Below are positions 1-8,379 of a stretch of 24,597 bases of DNA, piece after piece. Where the stretch lies: positions 1-24,597 of IMG/VR virus record IMGVR_UViG_3300032829_000152; one strand, written 5' to 3'. The notes beneath the pieces are model-generated. The model was not told the DNA's origin. It saw only the letters and a list, made by a program, of their open reading frames with translations, and ran no database searches. The stretch is from a virus. A program made the position numbers and the translations under genes. Each line of letters opens with the position of its first letter. The stretch's first letter is position 1.

Positions 1-855
1 GGTCACCAAGGTGGTGGATGCATTGTGCACATAAGCCATCAGAGTCAGCGTATGATTCGCACTGACCAATGATTTGTGCGTGAAATGCCAGTCTATAGGG
101 AATTTATTGAATAGGATTTGACTCGAATCCAGACCCCACATGTACTGACGAGCGTTCGTCCCGTCCGCCACAAGCGCCATCACGTATGCGTAGTCGATTC
201 CGCCGCCTGACACAGTAAGGAATGCCGCCAAAGGCCCGAGATCAAAGTCCAGCAGATCCCCCGCCTTGACATTGTTGATCTGCATACCCAACGCGGTGCC
301 GTTGCTGTCCTGAATCGGAACTGGAGTAGCGCTTCCAGTTGAGAACGACACATACGAGAAGTTGGTAACGTCCGAGGAAAGCACAATCTGTTTTGTGCGC
401 CATGCTGAATCAACTTCGATGAGTGTCCATACTCCACCGATGAACATGCATTTGATCCGCGCAATATCGGAGCCGCCAATCGTGGCCAGAAGCGGACCCG
501 TCGGACTATTGTCACGAACTTGCATCGTGTAGGTGCGATCGAGACTAATTACCGTAAGCGTGCTTGAGCCATACACCCCACTGTCAACGGCTCCGGAGCG
601 CGATAAAACAATAATTCCGCCGCCGGAACTCCCGGGCATGACAATCGCTCCGGAGAATGTCGCCGCTCCAATAGTGTAAGTCGATCCGCTACTGGCAAAT
701 CGAGAGTATCGATCTCCAATGGTGTTCAGAAATTCAATTCCGTCTGCCAGAGATTGTAAGGCTGGGTTGTACGACGCTGCCTCTTGCGGATCGTCGTCGG
801 TGAGCAGTTGCACCGACGTGAGTTTTATCGGTGATGGGTTGTAGACTTCACTCAT
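1..855 (-). CDS. Tail fibre / receptor-binding candidate (3' end cut by window edge)
   Basis: An ATG at 855 opens a frame that stays open for 285 codons to the left edge, so the C-terminus is missing. The start overlaps the stop of the gpI-like gene upstream by 4 bases (ATGA). The protein begins MSEVYNPSPIKLTSV and is rich in Ser, Gly, Thr and Val. It has beta-type segments (around residues 60-120) and a hydrophobic stretch near residues 200-225, with no cysteine pattern or enzyme motif. I do not recognise a named family. Its place, the last visible gene after baseplate J and gpI-like genes, is where P2/Mu-type phages carry tail fibre or collar genes, so a role in host recognition is inferred from order alone. 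Confidence 0.6.
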   Translation of the reverse strand, partial: MSEVYNPSPIKLTSVQLLTDDDPQEAASYNPALQSLADGIEFLNTIGDRYSRFASSGSTYTIGAATFSGAIVMPGSSGGGIIVLSRSGAVDSGVYGSSTLTVISLDRTYTMQVRDNSPTGPLLATIGGSDIARIKCMFIGGVWTLIEVDSAWRTKQIVLSSDVTNFSYVSFSTGSATPVPIQDSNGTALGMQINNVKAGDLLDFDLGPLAAFLTVSGGGIDYAYVMALVADGTNARQYMWGLDSSQILFNKFPIDWHFTHKSLVSANHTLTLMAYVHNASTTLVT

Positions 856-1694
856 GTTGCGGTTCCCATCCAGTAACGAGCCGTTACTTTGTTTCGGTTG
901 ACCCAATGCTTCCACGTGCCGTTTGGAGGCGATGCCCAAAACGCGTCGTGGTTGAGTAGCAGAATGATCCCCATACAACACGTGTGCGGATCTCGGTAGG
1001 CTTCCATTCGTCGGCGGATCTCTGTCGAATCAGGCGTTGGACTAGTTGCATAATTTAGGTACGGCACGTCCGAGCCAACGAATCGCGAACCCGGCTGTGC
1101 TTTCCATGGATTGGGCTGTGCTACACTGACGTCTCCCGAAGACGAACCGCCGAGTTCAATCGGCATTTCAAGGGGCAACTCAAACGTGGGCTTGACAGTT
1201 TGCCCAGTCCCCATGGCGCCCACGTCACCGTTGTCAATCAATACCCAAAATCTAGACCACTGAGCGTAGTCCCTGTCCCAATTCCACGACGTCTGATCAA
1301 TCGTCCACGATCCGTCAGTGCCAAGCGTGTATCGAGTGCCGTTGTTGGACACAATCTCAATGCGCGCCACATCGGGTAGAAAGTACGCCGCGATCTGCTG
1401 CGCCATCGTCAAGAACGTGCCTGAATGCTTGGCGACGTCCCACCATGTAGACAGCCGCGCCGCGAATGAATCGGCGCTTTCATTGGGTCCCTGCCACATA
1501 CGCCGATCGGAACCAATGCGCGGCAGGCTCTCATTGGAGTAGCGTCCGGGAAATCTGATGTTGATTGCAGCCAGTAGCGCGTCACCCAGCATGTCCACGA
1601 TCAGCACAAACGCGTAAATCAGGCGGAACAAATTCCACCCACGCGCCCACGGGGGCAGCATGTTGTAAACGGCGTTGCGATGGGTGAATAGCAT
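852..1694 (-). CDS. Baseplate/tail protein, P2 gpI-like
   Basis: 280 aa, starting at the ATG at 1694 that overlaps the TAA of the baseplate J gene (TAATG). The N-terminal third (MLFTHRNAVYNMLPPWARGW, then a hydrophobic stretch around residues 22-50) and a segment near residues 85-105 (WWDVAKHSGTFLTM) resemble the layout of phage tail protein I, a baseplate component placed directly after gpJ. The C-terminal half is Gly/Ser/Trp-rich and probably a host- or fibre-facing extension. P2 gpI is shorter (about 180 aa), so this would be a long variant. The family call rests on position and weak motif likeness. Confidence 0.55.
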   Translation of the reverse strand: MLFTHRNAVYNMLPPWARGWNLFRLIYAFVLIVDMLGDALLAAINIRFPGRYSNESLPRIGSDRRMWQGPNESADSFAARLSTWWDVAKHSGTFLTMAQQIAAYFLPDVARIEIVSNNGTRYTLGTDGSWTIDQTSWNWDRDYAQWSRFWVLIDNGDVGAMGTGQTVKPTFELPLEMPIELGGSSSGDVSVAQPNPWKAQPGSRFVGSDVPYLNYATSPTPDSTEIRRRMEAYRDPHTCCMGIILLLNHDAFWASPPNGTWKHWVNRNKVTARYWMGTAT

Positions 1695-2893
1695 TAGGCG
1701 GCCTGGGCTACGATGTTTCCGGGTTCCGGGACTTGGTCGGTAGTCAAATAGACGTCCGTTGCTGGCGTGTAGATCTTGACAAGCAACGGGCGCGGATAGT
1801 TGGCGACAACGAATGCGTCTGAAATAATGTCACGCAAGGTATCGCGCGGAATTGTATTGGCTATAACGTTCGGAATTGTAAAGCCTCCGATTGGCATTTG
1901 CTGACTACCAAACCACGCCAGGACCGCGGCCGATGCAATGGCTTGCTGAACACTCGGTGGCACGATCGTATTCGGGTCAAAGTACGCCCAGAAAGACACA
2001 TCCACATTGACAGTCGTGGCCGTAGTTAAGCCCAACGTCACGGCTTCTGGTAACGCGTTCTTGACGAGTGATGCGAACACGGCACCAAGATCCGTGGTTG
2101 GATCGTCCACGGTACCCGGGACACTGCCCGCAGGGGATGCCACGATAACGTTTGCCTGTCCCGTGGTTGAGTACGGATATACGGTGCAACGATTGACGCC
2201 AACCGCTGTCCCGTCCTGGCGCGTGGCCGTAAGCGCAAAATAGTAATACGCACCACTGGGGCCGTCAGGCGAAAGGCTCTGGGGCTTGAGCTGGGCACGC
2301 GTTATCAACGCCGCGTCGGTCTCGACGTCATTGGCTACGAGCGCGTAGGTGTTGACAACCGATAGCCCGTTGGCGGCCGTGACTACCGTGGTGATTTGAC
2401 CAGGAATTGCATTCGAAGCCGTGCCCAGTTCGTCCGCCGCAAACGTCACGGTAGTGCTGACAGGGGTAGGATATCCGACACCCAACACTACCTCTTGCTG
2501 ATTGCGGTATGTCTTGCCCGTCAAGTCGTTGGCAATCACGAGCGCGCCAACCGCATAATCAAACGTACCGCCTCCTGAGTTCGTCACGATGACGGGACCA
2601 CTGGCGGCCGTCGCCGGGTTGCGAGGTGTTCCAAAGTAGTAATAGGCGACAAGAGTTAGCCAATTCGATACACTGGTGTTCAGAAATGCCGAACGTGCAA
2701 TCAATGCAATCAATAGACTGAACTTCGAAAGTATGATCGACACCGCCGATATGATGAGACGAACAACTGCTCCGGGTTTCCAGTTGGTTGTCGATACCCC
2801 AAGCTCGGCTAGTATCTGATAGATCTTCCCCTTGACCTGTAGTGGCGTCAGGCCTGTGATCAACTGGTCTATGGTCAAGGTGTTGTCGTTCAT
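1694..2893 (-). CDS. Baseplate J-like protein (wedge)
   Basis: 399 aa. The middle of the protein shows the run typical of Baseplate_J/gp47 proteins: a beta-rich segment with 'AVGALVIANDLTGKTYRN', then 'DELGTASNAIPGQITTVV', then 'DVETDAALITRAQLK' followed by a Ser-Pro-Gly-rich turn and 'YYYFAL'. In these families this part precedes the C-terminal wedge-forming domain, here the last ~150 residues with the expected alternating beta/alpha pattern. The N-terminus (LTIDQLITGLTPLQVKGKIY) is the usual helical arm. Start ATG at 2893 overlaps the preceding stop by 4 bases. Product expected in the baseplate wedge between the gp25-like protein and gpI. Confidence 0.88.
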   Translation of the reverse strand: MNDNTLTIDQLITGLTPLQVKGKIYQILAELGVSTTNWKPGAVVRLIISAVSIILSKFSLLIALIARSAFLNTSVSNWLTLVAYYYFGTPRNPATAASGPVIVTNSGGGTFDYAVGALVIANDLTGKTYRNQQEVVLGVGYPTPVSTTVTFAADELGTASNAIPGQITTVVTAANGLSVVNTYALVANDVETDAALITRAQLKPQSLSPDGPSGAYYYFALTATRQDGTAVGVNRCTVYPYSTTGQANVIVASPAGSVPGTVDDPTTDLGAVFASLVKNALPEAVTLGLTTATTVNVDVSFWAYFDPNTIVPPSVQQAIASAAVLAWFGSQQMPIGGFTIPNVIANTIPRDTLRDIISDAFVVANYPRPLLVKIYTPATDVYLTTDQVPEPGNIVAQAA

Positions 2894-3495
2894 GTTGACA
2901 GGGCCTTTGGAATAGTGTCGGAAGTCAGCGGCATCACGCCCTTATAGGCAATGCCCGAGTATAGCTCACCGCGGAAGAAAATCTTTGCCTTGCCGCCTTC
3001 GAATTCCTGCAAGGTGATTGTGCAAGTCTTGACACGGTCGTCCGATTGCATGAATGCGGCCGCTGCTAAATCGGTGTGCGCCTGGTATTCTCGAGCGTCC
3101 ATTCCTATCGACAACAGCTGCAAAAGGTTGTAGCCGTAGGTTGGATCTTCACCGACGGCAACGAGATCCGCTTGGGCTTCCGGGCTGCCATCGCCAAGCA
3201 ACTGACCGTTGGGAGTTGAGAAAAACCGAATTGCGGCCTGTTCAACTGCTAGTGGTGAGTTCGGATCGATCTCGCTGGCATTGTCGTCAATGTCAATGTC
3301 ACCCGTGCCATCGCCAGTGAACGCACACGATAGATCGGTTCCGTACCCCAACGCCTTTGGATCATTGGCAACGGGTCCGCCGCCAAGCGAAAGCGCCACA
3401 CCATCTGGTTCCGTAGCGCCGTCCACGATACTGGCGACAAACGCAGCCGTCATGGTGTCGATGTCGGCAAGCAGTTGAACGCTGGGATCAGGCAT
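2890..3495 (-). CDS. Baseplate wedge protein, gp25/W-like
   Basis: I place the start at the ATG at 3495 (MPDPSVQLLAD, 201 aa). It has a strong AGGGGGTG ribosome site a few bases upstream and overlaps the previous stop by 8 bases; the longer frame to 3558 has no such signal. The sequence follows the gp25/gpW-type wedge plan: 'GYGTDLSC' early, an aspartate-rich turn, 'LAVEQAAIRFFSTPNGQL' in the middle, then 'YGYNLLQLLSIGMD' and 'SDDRVKTCTITLQEFEGG' near the end. These match the usual order of a bias for Q-AI-RLxTP-G-L and DxRV motifs. The neighbour, baseplate J, is its normal partner. The subfamily is uncertain. Confidence 0.65.
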   Translation of the reverse strand: MPDPSVQLLADIDTMTAAFVASIVDGATEPDGVALSLGGGPVANDPKALGYGTDLSCAFTGDGTGDIDIDDNASEIDPNSPLAVEQAAIRFFSTPNGQLLGDGSPEAQADLVAVGEDPTYGYNLLQLLSIGMDAREYQAHTDLAAAAFMQSDDRVKTCTITLQEFEGGKAKIFFRGELYSGIAYKGVMPLTSDTIPKALST

Positions 3496-3988
3496 GGATG
3501 AACACCCCCTGCAAGGCCTGGATTGACGCGCCAGCTCGGGCCGCCAGAATGACGGCATAGCACTGGTCTATTGACTGGCCTCCAAGTATTCCGCCGCCTA
3601 ATTGTGCCGTAATGGTTGGCCCCATGCTTTTGGTGTCGCCTGAGTAAGCGGCGGCCAACACACCACCGGTTGCAAAGAAGTTGCCGATCCCAATCAGCGC
3701 CGTGAGCTCGGCTTCAAGTTGTGCAATCAGAGTCCCGACAGCCGTAATTTGGAAGTTAACGCCAGGTAGCCCCAGTGACAACGACGCCCGAAGAACAACT
3801 AGCAATTGCTCGCAGAGTGCAATTTTCGCTAACAACGTCGGCGGGGTAACGGTGAGCGCGGCTTTTAACTTGACCGCTCCGGCTAGCCTTGTCTGCAGGT
3901 CTCCCACCATAGCAGCGACAGCGGCGCCAAAATAGGGGACAACCGCGCCGATTGTCATCTCACCGAATACCGTCAGGGTTCCGCTCAT
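3488..3988 (-). CDS. Hydrophobic Ala/Gly/Leu-rich protein in baseplate cluster, function unknown
   Basis: 166 aa, starting at ATG 3988 with an ATGA overlap to the hub gene. The composition is strikingly Ala/Leu/Gly/Val/Thr-rich, with few charged residues and only one or two cysteines. Hydrophobic helices appear at about residues 10-28, 50-70 and 85-120, and there is a glycine-rich tail (TAQLGGGILGGQS). It is not an obvious holin, because it lies between hub/spike and wedge genes. I do not recognise the family. It may be a structural baseplate filler or a membrane-contacting baseplate part, which is inference from position. Confidence 0.6.
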   Translation of the reverse strand: MSGTLTVFGEMTIGAVVPYFGAAVAAMVGDLQTRLAGAVKLKAALTVTPPTLLAKIALCEQLLVVLRASLSLGLPGVNFQITAVGTLIAQLEAELTALIGIGNFFATGGVLAAAYSGDTKSMGPTITAQLGGGILGGQSIDQCYAVILAARAGASIQALQGVFIHA

Positions 3989-5196
3989 CCCGCCCCCACG
4001 TTGGCCCTGTTCGACCCGGTTGAAATGATGGCAACTAGCGGAGTCGTGAACACGGCCTCTGCTGTAAATAAACCAACACCGTCAATGCTACCGGTTAGCG
4101 TAGCGGTGCCACCAATGACGTCCACCGCATCCCCCAGTCCAGCAATTGGCTTGCCCGTCTCGCCGTTGCCGACGCAAATATCGAGAGACTGCGGCATGAA
4201 GTTGGGCGAGTCCTTGTCACCGGGCGCGGTCACGATTGGGTAATTCGGATCGCCGCCCTGTCCGAACTCGACCCAAACGAGACTGCCCGGGGTCAGCTTT
4301 GACCAACACCCTGGCAATCCCATGTTGAGTGTCACAGGCAGCGCGTCCGATAGCGGAGCACTGAGAGAACCGGTCGAGCGCGCCGCCTGGAGATTTACTT
4401 TGTTGCCGTCCATCGCGAACACGCGATAGAGGTACTTGCCCAAAAGTCGTTTGCTCAGGTACTTGGTGATCAAGGCGTCGAGCGCGTGACCAATTCGAGT
4501 CGATCCGTCTTCGCCGACCCATGCGTACATCGTGAGCTTGCCGGACTCCAGTTCAAGCACCATCGAGCGGATCGTCTTCGGATTTTTGAACCTGTCGGTC
4601 AGTACAGAACCAACCCACAACGCGGCAGGATCTAAGGCCTGGATGCGTGCCCAGCGGTTCATGGGGCTATAGGCGAGAACCGAGTAGGTACCGGTTTGCG
4701 GCGTCAGAATCGGGCGCTGCCCGCAGTTCGTCAGACCCGATTGATCTACCCACCACGAGCCGCCCGAAGCCTCCAGCAGATGCTCCAAGACGTTACTGGC
4801 GGGCCCCGGCGGACGCATCTCATAGGGCGTCATCGAACTTGCGCCGAAGTCGGTCGAGCCCAATTGCTCGCCACACTCGCGGGCCGCGTCCTGGGCGATC
4901 GTCAAGGGGTTCAGGCCTGACGGCTGCTGATACCACTTGGGGGGTAGTTCCGTGCCCCACCCGCCAGCTCCGGCCACGATGCTGACCGACCGTTGCTCGG
5001 CGAACACACCAGACGCCTGTGGATCAACGGTGCCGACGAGCTTGAGCGTGCCCAACGTAATGGTGACTTGACCCGTGACTGTAGCGTCGAGGTCATCGAG
5101 GATGGCGCGCACAACCCATGGACCCGTCCACGGCACGTCGAGCCAGAGTTTCTGGCACCGCGCTTGGCCGATCATTGCAAACAGGTCGTCCGTCAT
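3985..5196 (-). CDS. Baseplate hub/spike protein with OB-fold (gpD/gpV-like)
   Basis: 403 aa. The N-terminal ~250 residues look like a phage hub (gp27/gpD-like) domain: repeated beta strands, 'NPLTIAQDAARECGEQLG' and a 'LEHLLEASGGSWWVD' helix typical of hub lobes. Residues ~290-335 hold 'PGSLVWVEFGQGGDPNYPIV', which closely resembles the OB-fold entry of gpV/gp45 spike proteins (VWVEFexGDpxyPIV). So hub and spike functions seem joined in one chain. The C-terminal part is Gly/Thr/Val-rich and may be the beta-helix or tip region. Start ATG 5196 overlaps the preceding stop by 4 bases. Confidence 0.75.
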   Translation of the reverse strand: MTDDLFAMIGQARCQKLWLDVPWTGPWVVRAILDDLDATVTGQVTITLGTLKLVGTVDPQASGVFAEQRSVSIVAGAGGWGTELPPKWYQQPSGLNPLTIAQDAARECGEQLGSTDFGASSMTPYEMRPPGPASNVLEHLLEASGGSWWVDQSGLTNCGQRPILTPQTGTYSVLAYSPMNRWARIQALDPAALWVGSVLTDRFKNPKTIRSMVLELESGKLTMYAWVGEDGSTRIGHALDALITKYLSKRLLGKYLYRVFAMDGNKVNLQAARSTGSLSAPLSDALPVTLNMGLPGCWSKLTPGSLVWVEFGQGGDPNYPIVTAPGDKDSPNFMPQSLDICVGNGETGKPIAGLGDAVDVIGGTATLTGSIDGVGLFTAEAVFTTPLVAIISTGSNRANVGAG

Positions 5197-5846
5197 AGTC
5201 CCGCCGCCTCGTTGACTTGTTGACCCGACGCCAATGCATTGGCCTTTTCTTGATCGTCAATCGCCTTTTCGAGCGGTGACATCGGTGGCTTTTGCTGATC
5301 GGCTTCGGGCTTCGTGTAGGCCGCACGCGGCAGCGGCATGATGTGCTTGAACTTCAGAGGTATGACCGTCCGCATCTTTTCTTCAATGTCCTCTTGCGGC
5401 TCAAACTTCGTCACGACTTGGGTAATACCAAGCGGCATCAATTGCGGGTGCCAAATTGACATCGACTTGCCAGGCGCATAGCCACCGCCGGAAGCACTGA
5501 CAGGCGAGAATCGACGCGGCACGTCGTGGATCAACTCGCGAAACACTTGCCAGTCCTGCCAGTCTTCGTCAGTCAGCAGAATAATCGGCATCGTGAACTC
5601 ACCGAGCAGGCGACCCGTGAACACCACGATCGACCAGTCCATGCCGTATCCGCGACGGTCGTCGAGCGCGCGCTCAATGCCGGCGCCTTGCGGTCCCAAG
5701 CAAATCCCGGGTGACCATACGCTACACAACATGAATTTGCTGATTGGGTTGCGGTGCGGCGACCAGCCGTTATTGCGACCAGACGGGCGCGGCTGGTAGT
5801 TGTAGACCGGTAGGTTGCTCGGGTAGCTTGCGTCGCTGAATGCCAT
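5193..5846 (-). CDS. Baseplate/tail adaptor protein, function unknown
   Basis: 217 aa, starting at the ATG at 5846, whose A is the last base of the tape-measure TGA (TGATG). Visible features are a Trp/Gly-rich N-terminus, a central beta-rich block ('WSIVVFTGRLLGEFTMPIIL' then 'DEDWQDWQVFRELIHDV') and a charged C-terminal tail rich in Lys, Glu and Gln. A protein at this spot between tape measure and hub is usually a tail-baseplate adaptor (gpX/LysM/gp53 or distal-tail type). There is no LysM motif. The call is positional; the family is not recognised. Confidence 0.6.
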   Translation of the reverse strand: MAFSDASYPSNLPVYNYQPRPSGRNNGWSPHRNPISKFMLCSVWSPGICLGPQGAGIERALDDRRGYGMDWSIVVFTGRLLGEFTMPIILLTDEDWQDWQVFRELIHDVPRRFSPVSASGGGYAPGKSMSIWHPQLMPLGITQVVTKFEPQEDIEEKMRTVIPLKFKHIMPLPRAAYTKPEADQQKPPMSPLEKAIDDQEKANALASGQQVNEAAGL

Positions 5847-7729
5847 CAGAACGCCCCCGCTTGTATGGCGACATTCTCGAGAATGATGCCGATTTGGTTC
5901 TGCAACGCATGCAATGGAATCGTCACGGTTCCGGGCGCATTCTGGGCGGCTTGTGGAAAGTGCATGTCGCCAAATGACATCGAACGCGAAACATTGGCCG
6001 TGGGCCTTCCGACTTGTGCGGCCTGGACTTGAGGCACTCTCGCGGTCATGACAGCAGCGGCGCGTACCGCTGGTGCATTTGCGCGAATGCCAAGCGCGTA
6101 ACCTAGTGTCCAGTCGCGCCCCGTCACCATGGCCCGGCGTGACGGCGAGTGCGCTTGGATTGCATCCTTGGCGGCCTTGTCGGCTTGCTGGGCAGCATCC
6201 TTGGCAGCGGCGACAAGGGCGGGTGTTGCCTGGTGGATGCCTTCGATCATTCCGTTGATTGCACTAAGTCCCGTGTTGACAAAGCTCTTGGGGTCATCGA
6301 CTTCCTTGAACTTGTCTTTCATGAATTGGTACGAACTCTTGTAAGCCGAGATCAATTGCTTTGGACTCTTGGCTTCATCCACACTCTTGTTCAGATAGTT
6401 GATCGACTGGTACGTGGCGCCCAGATATTGGAAGGCTTTGACTAACTTCAACGCTGCACTGACCGACATCAGCATGCCGGTTGCGAGTGCCGCGGCTGCC
6501 TGGGCAAGCCCCGCCAATACAGATCCGCCATCGCCAAGGTTTTTGAAGTACTTACGGAACCCACCCATTTTGATAAACGCACCCTCGGCCTTGAGCGCAT
6601 ACAGCGTGATTTCCTGAAGGAAAATCTTCACCGTGCTGCCGGCCTTGGGCGCATTCGAAAACAGCGAGTCGAACATGCGCCCCAAGATACCGCGCCACGC
6701 ATTGAACGTTACGGTGCCCTGATCGAACACGCTCAGGACTTCGTGCATGCCCTTGAGCAAAGGGTCGATTTTCAGACCACGGAAAAGTGCGTTCAGGTTC
6801 TCTTTGAGCTTTCGACTCTGGACGTCGAGCGAAAGCATCTGCTGCTCGACAATTTTGCCAAACCGTGCATGCACCTTGGCGTACATCTGCGCGCCACTCT
6901 GGCCCGAGTACAGCGCAAACAACGCCATGTTCTTGACCAGTTGCGCCTGGCCTTCACCCGCCGCGCTTCCGGCTTCCGCCATGGCCTTGAGCGCGTAGCT
7001 GGCCGTCGCTCCCCGCAGGCCCATCTGATAGATCTCACGCGAGTACTGCAGAACCTTGTCACGGCCGATCGCGACATTCTGCGAGACCGCGTTGATATCA
7101 GCCTGCAGTTGCGTTGCACTGCCGGGCCTGAGCGCCATGCCCCACATGAACCGATAGGCATGAGTCAAGCCTTCGAGTTCGAGACGTTCCGAACGATAGG
7201 CATCGGCAGCCGTGACGGCATAACGCGCAAGACTAACAGCTGACTTGGCCATCCCGTAATCGAGTGCAATAACGGCCGCCAGCGCAATGATGGCGGCACC
7301 AGCAACCCCGGCCTTGCCAAGTGACATCGTCAGCGATCCGCAATGCTGGTGTAGCGACGCAAACGGACCGCCTGCCATCCGCATGCCGCTCGACAAGTCA
7401 CCGATGAACTTGTGCGATTCGCGCGTGGCTTGCCCGAGTTCCTTTTGTGACTTGAAAAGCTTACCAAGTCCGCCCTTCATTTGGGTCGCCGACAAGACAT
7501 TTAGGCCCATCTCTTTCTTAAAGGCCTTCTGCTTTTTGTTCAGCGCCTCGTATTGTTCGGAACTCTTGAGGCCCGCTTGTTTGAGAGCCGTCAATACCTT
7601 TTGCGTGACCTGGACTTGCTCGGTAAGCTTCCGGTGCGACTCGGCCAGAGTTGTGGCTCTTTGACGCGCAGCCTCGTAGGACTCCGCGCCCTTGAGCGAT
7701 AGATCTAGTTCCCAGGTTGCGTCAGCCAC
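5846..7729 (-). CDS. Tail tape measure protein
   Basis: 627 aa, starting with GTG at 7729 behind a GGAGG ribosome site (spacer ~5 bases). The N-terminal ~120 residues are helical and Lys/Gln/Glu-rich (coiled-coil-like). Hydrophobic segments follow at about residues 140-170 and 405-430, and the C-terminal third carries 'AHSPSRRAMVTGRDWTLGYA', the SPSxxxxxxG...G motif common at the end of tape-measure proteins. It follows the tail assembly chaperones, as in almost all long-tailed phages. Tape measures scale at roughly 1.5 angstrom per residue, so a tail near 90-95 nm is inferred. Confidence 0.9.
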   Translation of the reverse strand: MADATWELDLSLKGAESYEAARQRATTLAESHRKLTEQVQVTQKVLTALKQAGLKSSEQYEALNKKQKAFKKEMGLNVLSATQMKGGLGKLFKSQKELGQATRESHKFIGDLSSGMRMAGGPFASLHQHCGSLTMSLGKAGVAGAAIIALAAVIALDYGMAKSAVSLARYAVTAADAYRSERLELEGLTHAYRFMWGMALRPGSATQLQADINAVSQNVAIGRDKVLQYSREIYQMGLRGATASYALKAMAEAGSAAGEGQAQLVKNMALFALYSGQSGAQMYAKVHARFGKIVEQQMLSLDVQSRKLKENLNALFRGLKIDPLLKGMHEVLSVFDQGTVTFNAWRGILGRMFDSLFSNAPKAGSTVKIFLQEITLYALKAEGAFIKMGGFRKYFKNLGDGGSVLAGLAQAAAALATGMLMSVSAALKLVKAFQYLGATYQSINYLNKSVDEAKSPKQLISAYKSSYQFMKDKFKEVDDPKSFVNTGLSAINGMIEGIHQATPALVAAAKDAAQQADKAAKDAIQAHSPSRRAMVTGRDWTLGYALGIRANAPAVRAAAVMTARVPQVQAAQVGRPTANVSRSMSFGDMHFPQAAQNAPGTVTIPLHALQNQIGIILENVAIQAGAF

Positions 7730-8374
7730 GGAAGCCTCCGAGCGCGCGCAACATGGCCTCTATTTTCAAAAGCGAACCCAACCCTGTAGTCACGAAGTCA
7801 GCGAGCAGCAATGACGCTACCCGTTGATTCGTGAACTCTTCGGTGTTGGATGCTTCTGGAAATAATGCCATGAGATACCGTCCAGCCAGACCAGGGTCTC
7901 GGTGTGCTGCATCCCTGGCCTCTATTATTTTCCCTCGAAATCTGCGCCCGAGCGCCCGCTAATGTTGACCGCGACAGCCGCGGCGGCTTCCTTGGCATCC
8001 TTGCAACCCGGATCGGATAACCAATTCTCAAGTTCGGCACCCGTCGGATAAACCAACGTTGGAGACTTGAGCACGCCGTCGATATCCTGTGGATCGATCG
8101 CCAAGTTGTTGACCACAGCAACATTGATTTTGCGTCCATACTTCTCGTATCTGAGCGGTTCAAGTTGCTGGACAACGATCATATTGCCAGTCGGCAACCA
8201 CACAACGCCCAGATCGTGGCCTAGTGTCTTGCCGGTTTGCTCTTCGATCTCGCCTAGTTTCTCCTCGTTCAGCTCGCGTTGCCGGTTGGCTCCGTCGGCC
8301 AAGTCCTTGAGCTTGGCAGCTCGACGTTCGCGGATGAGTTCGATCTTGCTTTTCTCAGTGCTTTTTTCGGTCAT
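7722..8374 (-). CDS. Tail assembly chaperone, long -1 frameshift product (joined frames)
   Basis: Ribosomes reading the short chaperone frame (8374 to 7928) meet the slippery heptamer G GGA AAA at 7934-7928, directly before the TAA stop. A -1 slip there opens a frame of 68 codons (IIEARDAAHRDPGLAGRY ... LRALGGFRG) that ends with TGA at 7724-7722, overlapping the GTG start of the tape measure by 8 bases. The fusion would be 149 + 68 = 217 aa. Long-tailed phages conserve exactly this pair (lambda gpG/gpGT, P2 gpE/E+E', Mu gp41/42), in which both forms bind the tape measure and tube subunits during tail assembly. The frame was not flagged as an ORF because it has no start codon of its own. Confidence 0.85.
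7889..7934 (-). promoter_or_regulatory. -1 programmed ribosomal frameshift signal
   Basis: On the minus strand the order is: slippery heptamer GGGAAAA (7934-7928) in the correct X XXY YYZ phase, spacer TAATAGA (7927-7921, 7 bases, including the zero-frame stop), then an 8-bp hairpin GGCCAGGG (7920-7913) pairing with CCCTGGTC (7896-7889), one G-U pair, 16-base loop. All three elements and spacings fit the established -1 frameshift design. Position at the chaperone/tape measure junction makes coincidence unlikely. Confidence 0.85.
7925..8374 (-). CDS. Tail assembly chaperone, short form
   Basis: 149 aa. I choose the ATG at 8374 (MTEKSTEKSKIELIRER) because GAGGAG stands about 8 bases upstream, embedded in the end of the tube gene. 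The longer frame to 8479 lies inside that gene. The protein is charged and helical at the N-terminus (residues 1-50) and contains a compact alpha/beta domain with 'GHDLGVVWLPTGNMIVVQQL', 'DPQDIDGVLKSPTLVYPTG' and a 'DAKEAAAAVAVNISG' helix. Position between tube and tape measure and the frameshift signal at its 3' end identify it as the short chaperone. It is a non-virion assembly factor. Confidence 0.85.
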   Translation of the reverse strand: MTEKSTEKSKIELIRERRAAKLKDLADGANRQRELNEEKLGEIEEQTGKTLGHDLGVVWLPTGNMIVVQQLEPLRYEKYGRKINVAVVNNLAIDPQDIDGVLKSPTLVYPTGAELENWLSDPGCKDAKEAAAAVAVNISGRSGADFEGK

Positions 8375-8379
8375 TGTCG

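Noticed and set aside
180-515. 111-aa minus-strand ORF, Arg/Ser-rich
   Set aside because: It lies within the 285-codon frame open from 855 to the left edge. That frame starts in a 4-base overlap with the upstream gene, while this one has no ribosome site or family likeness.
6743-7243. 166-aa plus-strand ORF opposite the tape measure
   Set aside because: No ribosome site or context, and it lies within a well-supported tape measure gene. Long antisense frames are common at this GC content.
7798-8175. 125-aa minus-strand ORF across the chaperone stop
   Set aside because: It is in the third frame, neither the chaperone frame nor the -1 extension. Its Arg/Ser-rich content is typical of a shadow frame.
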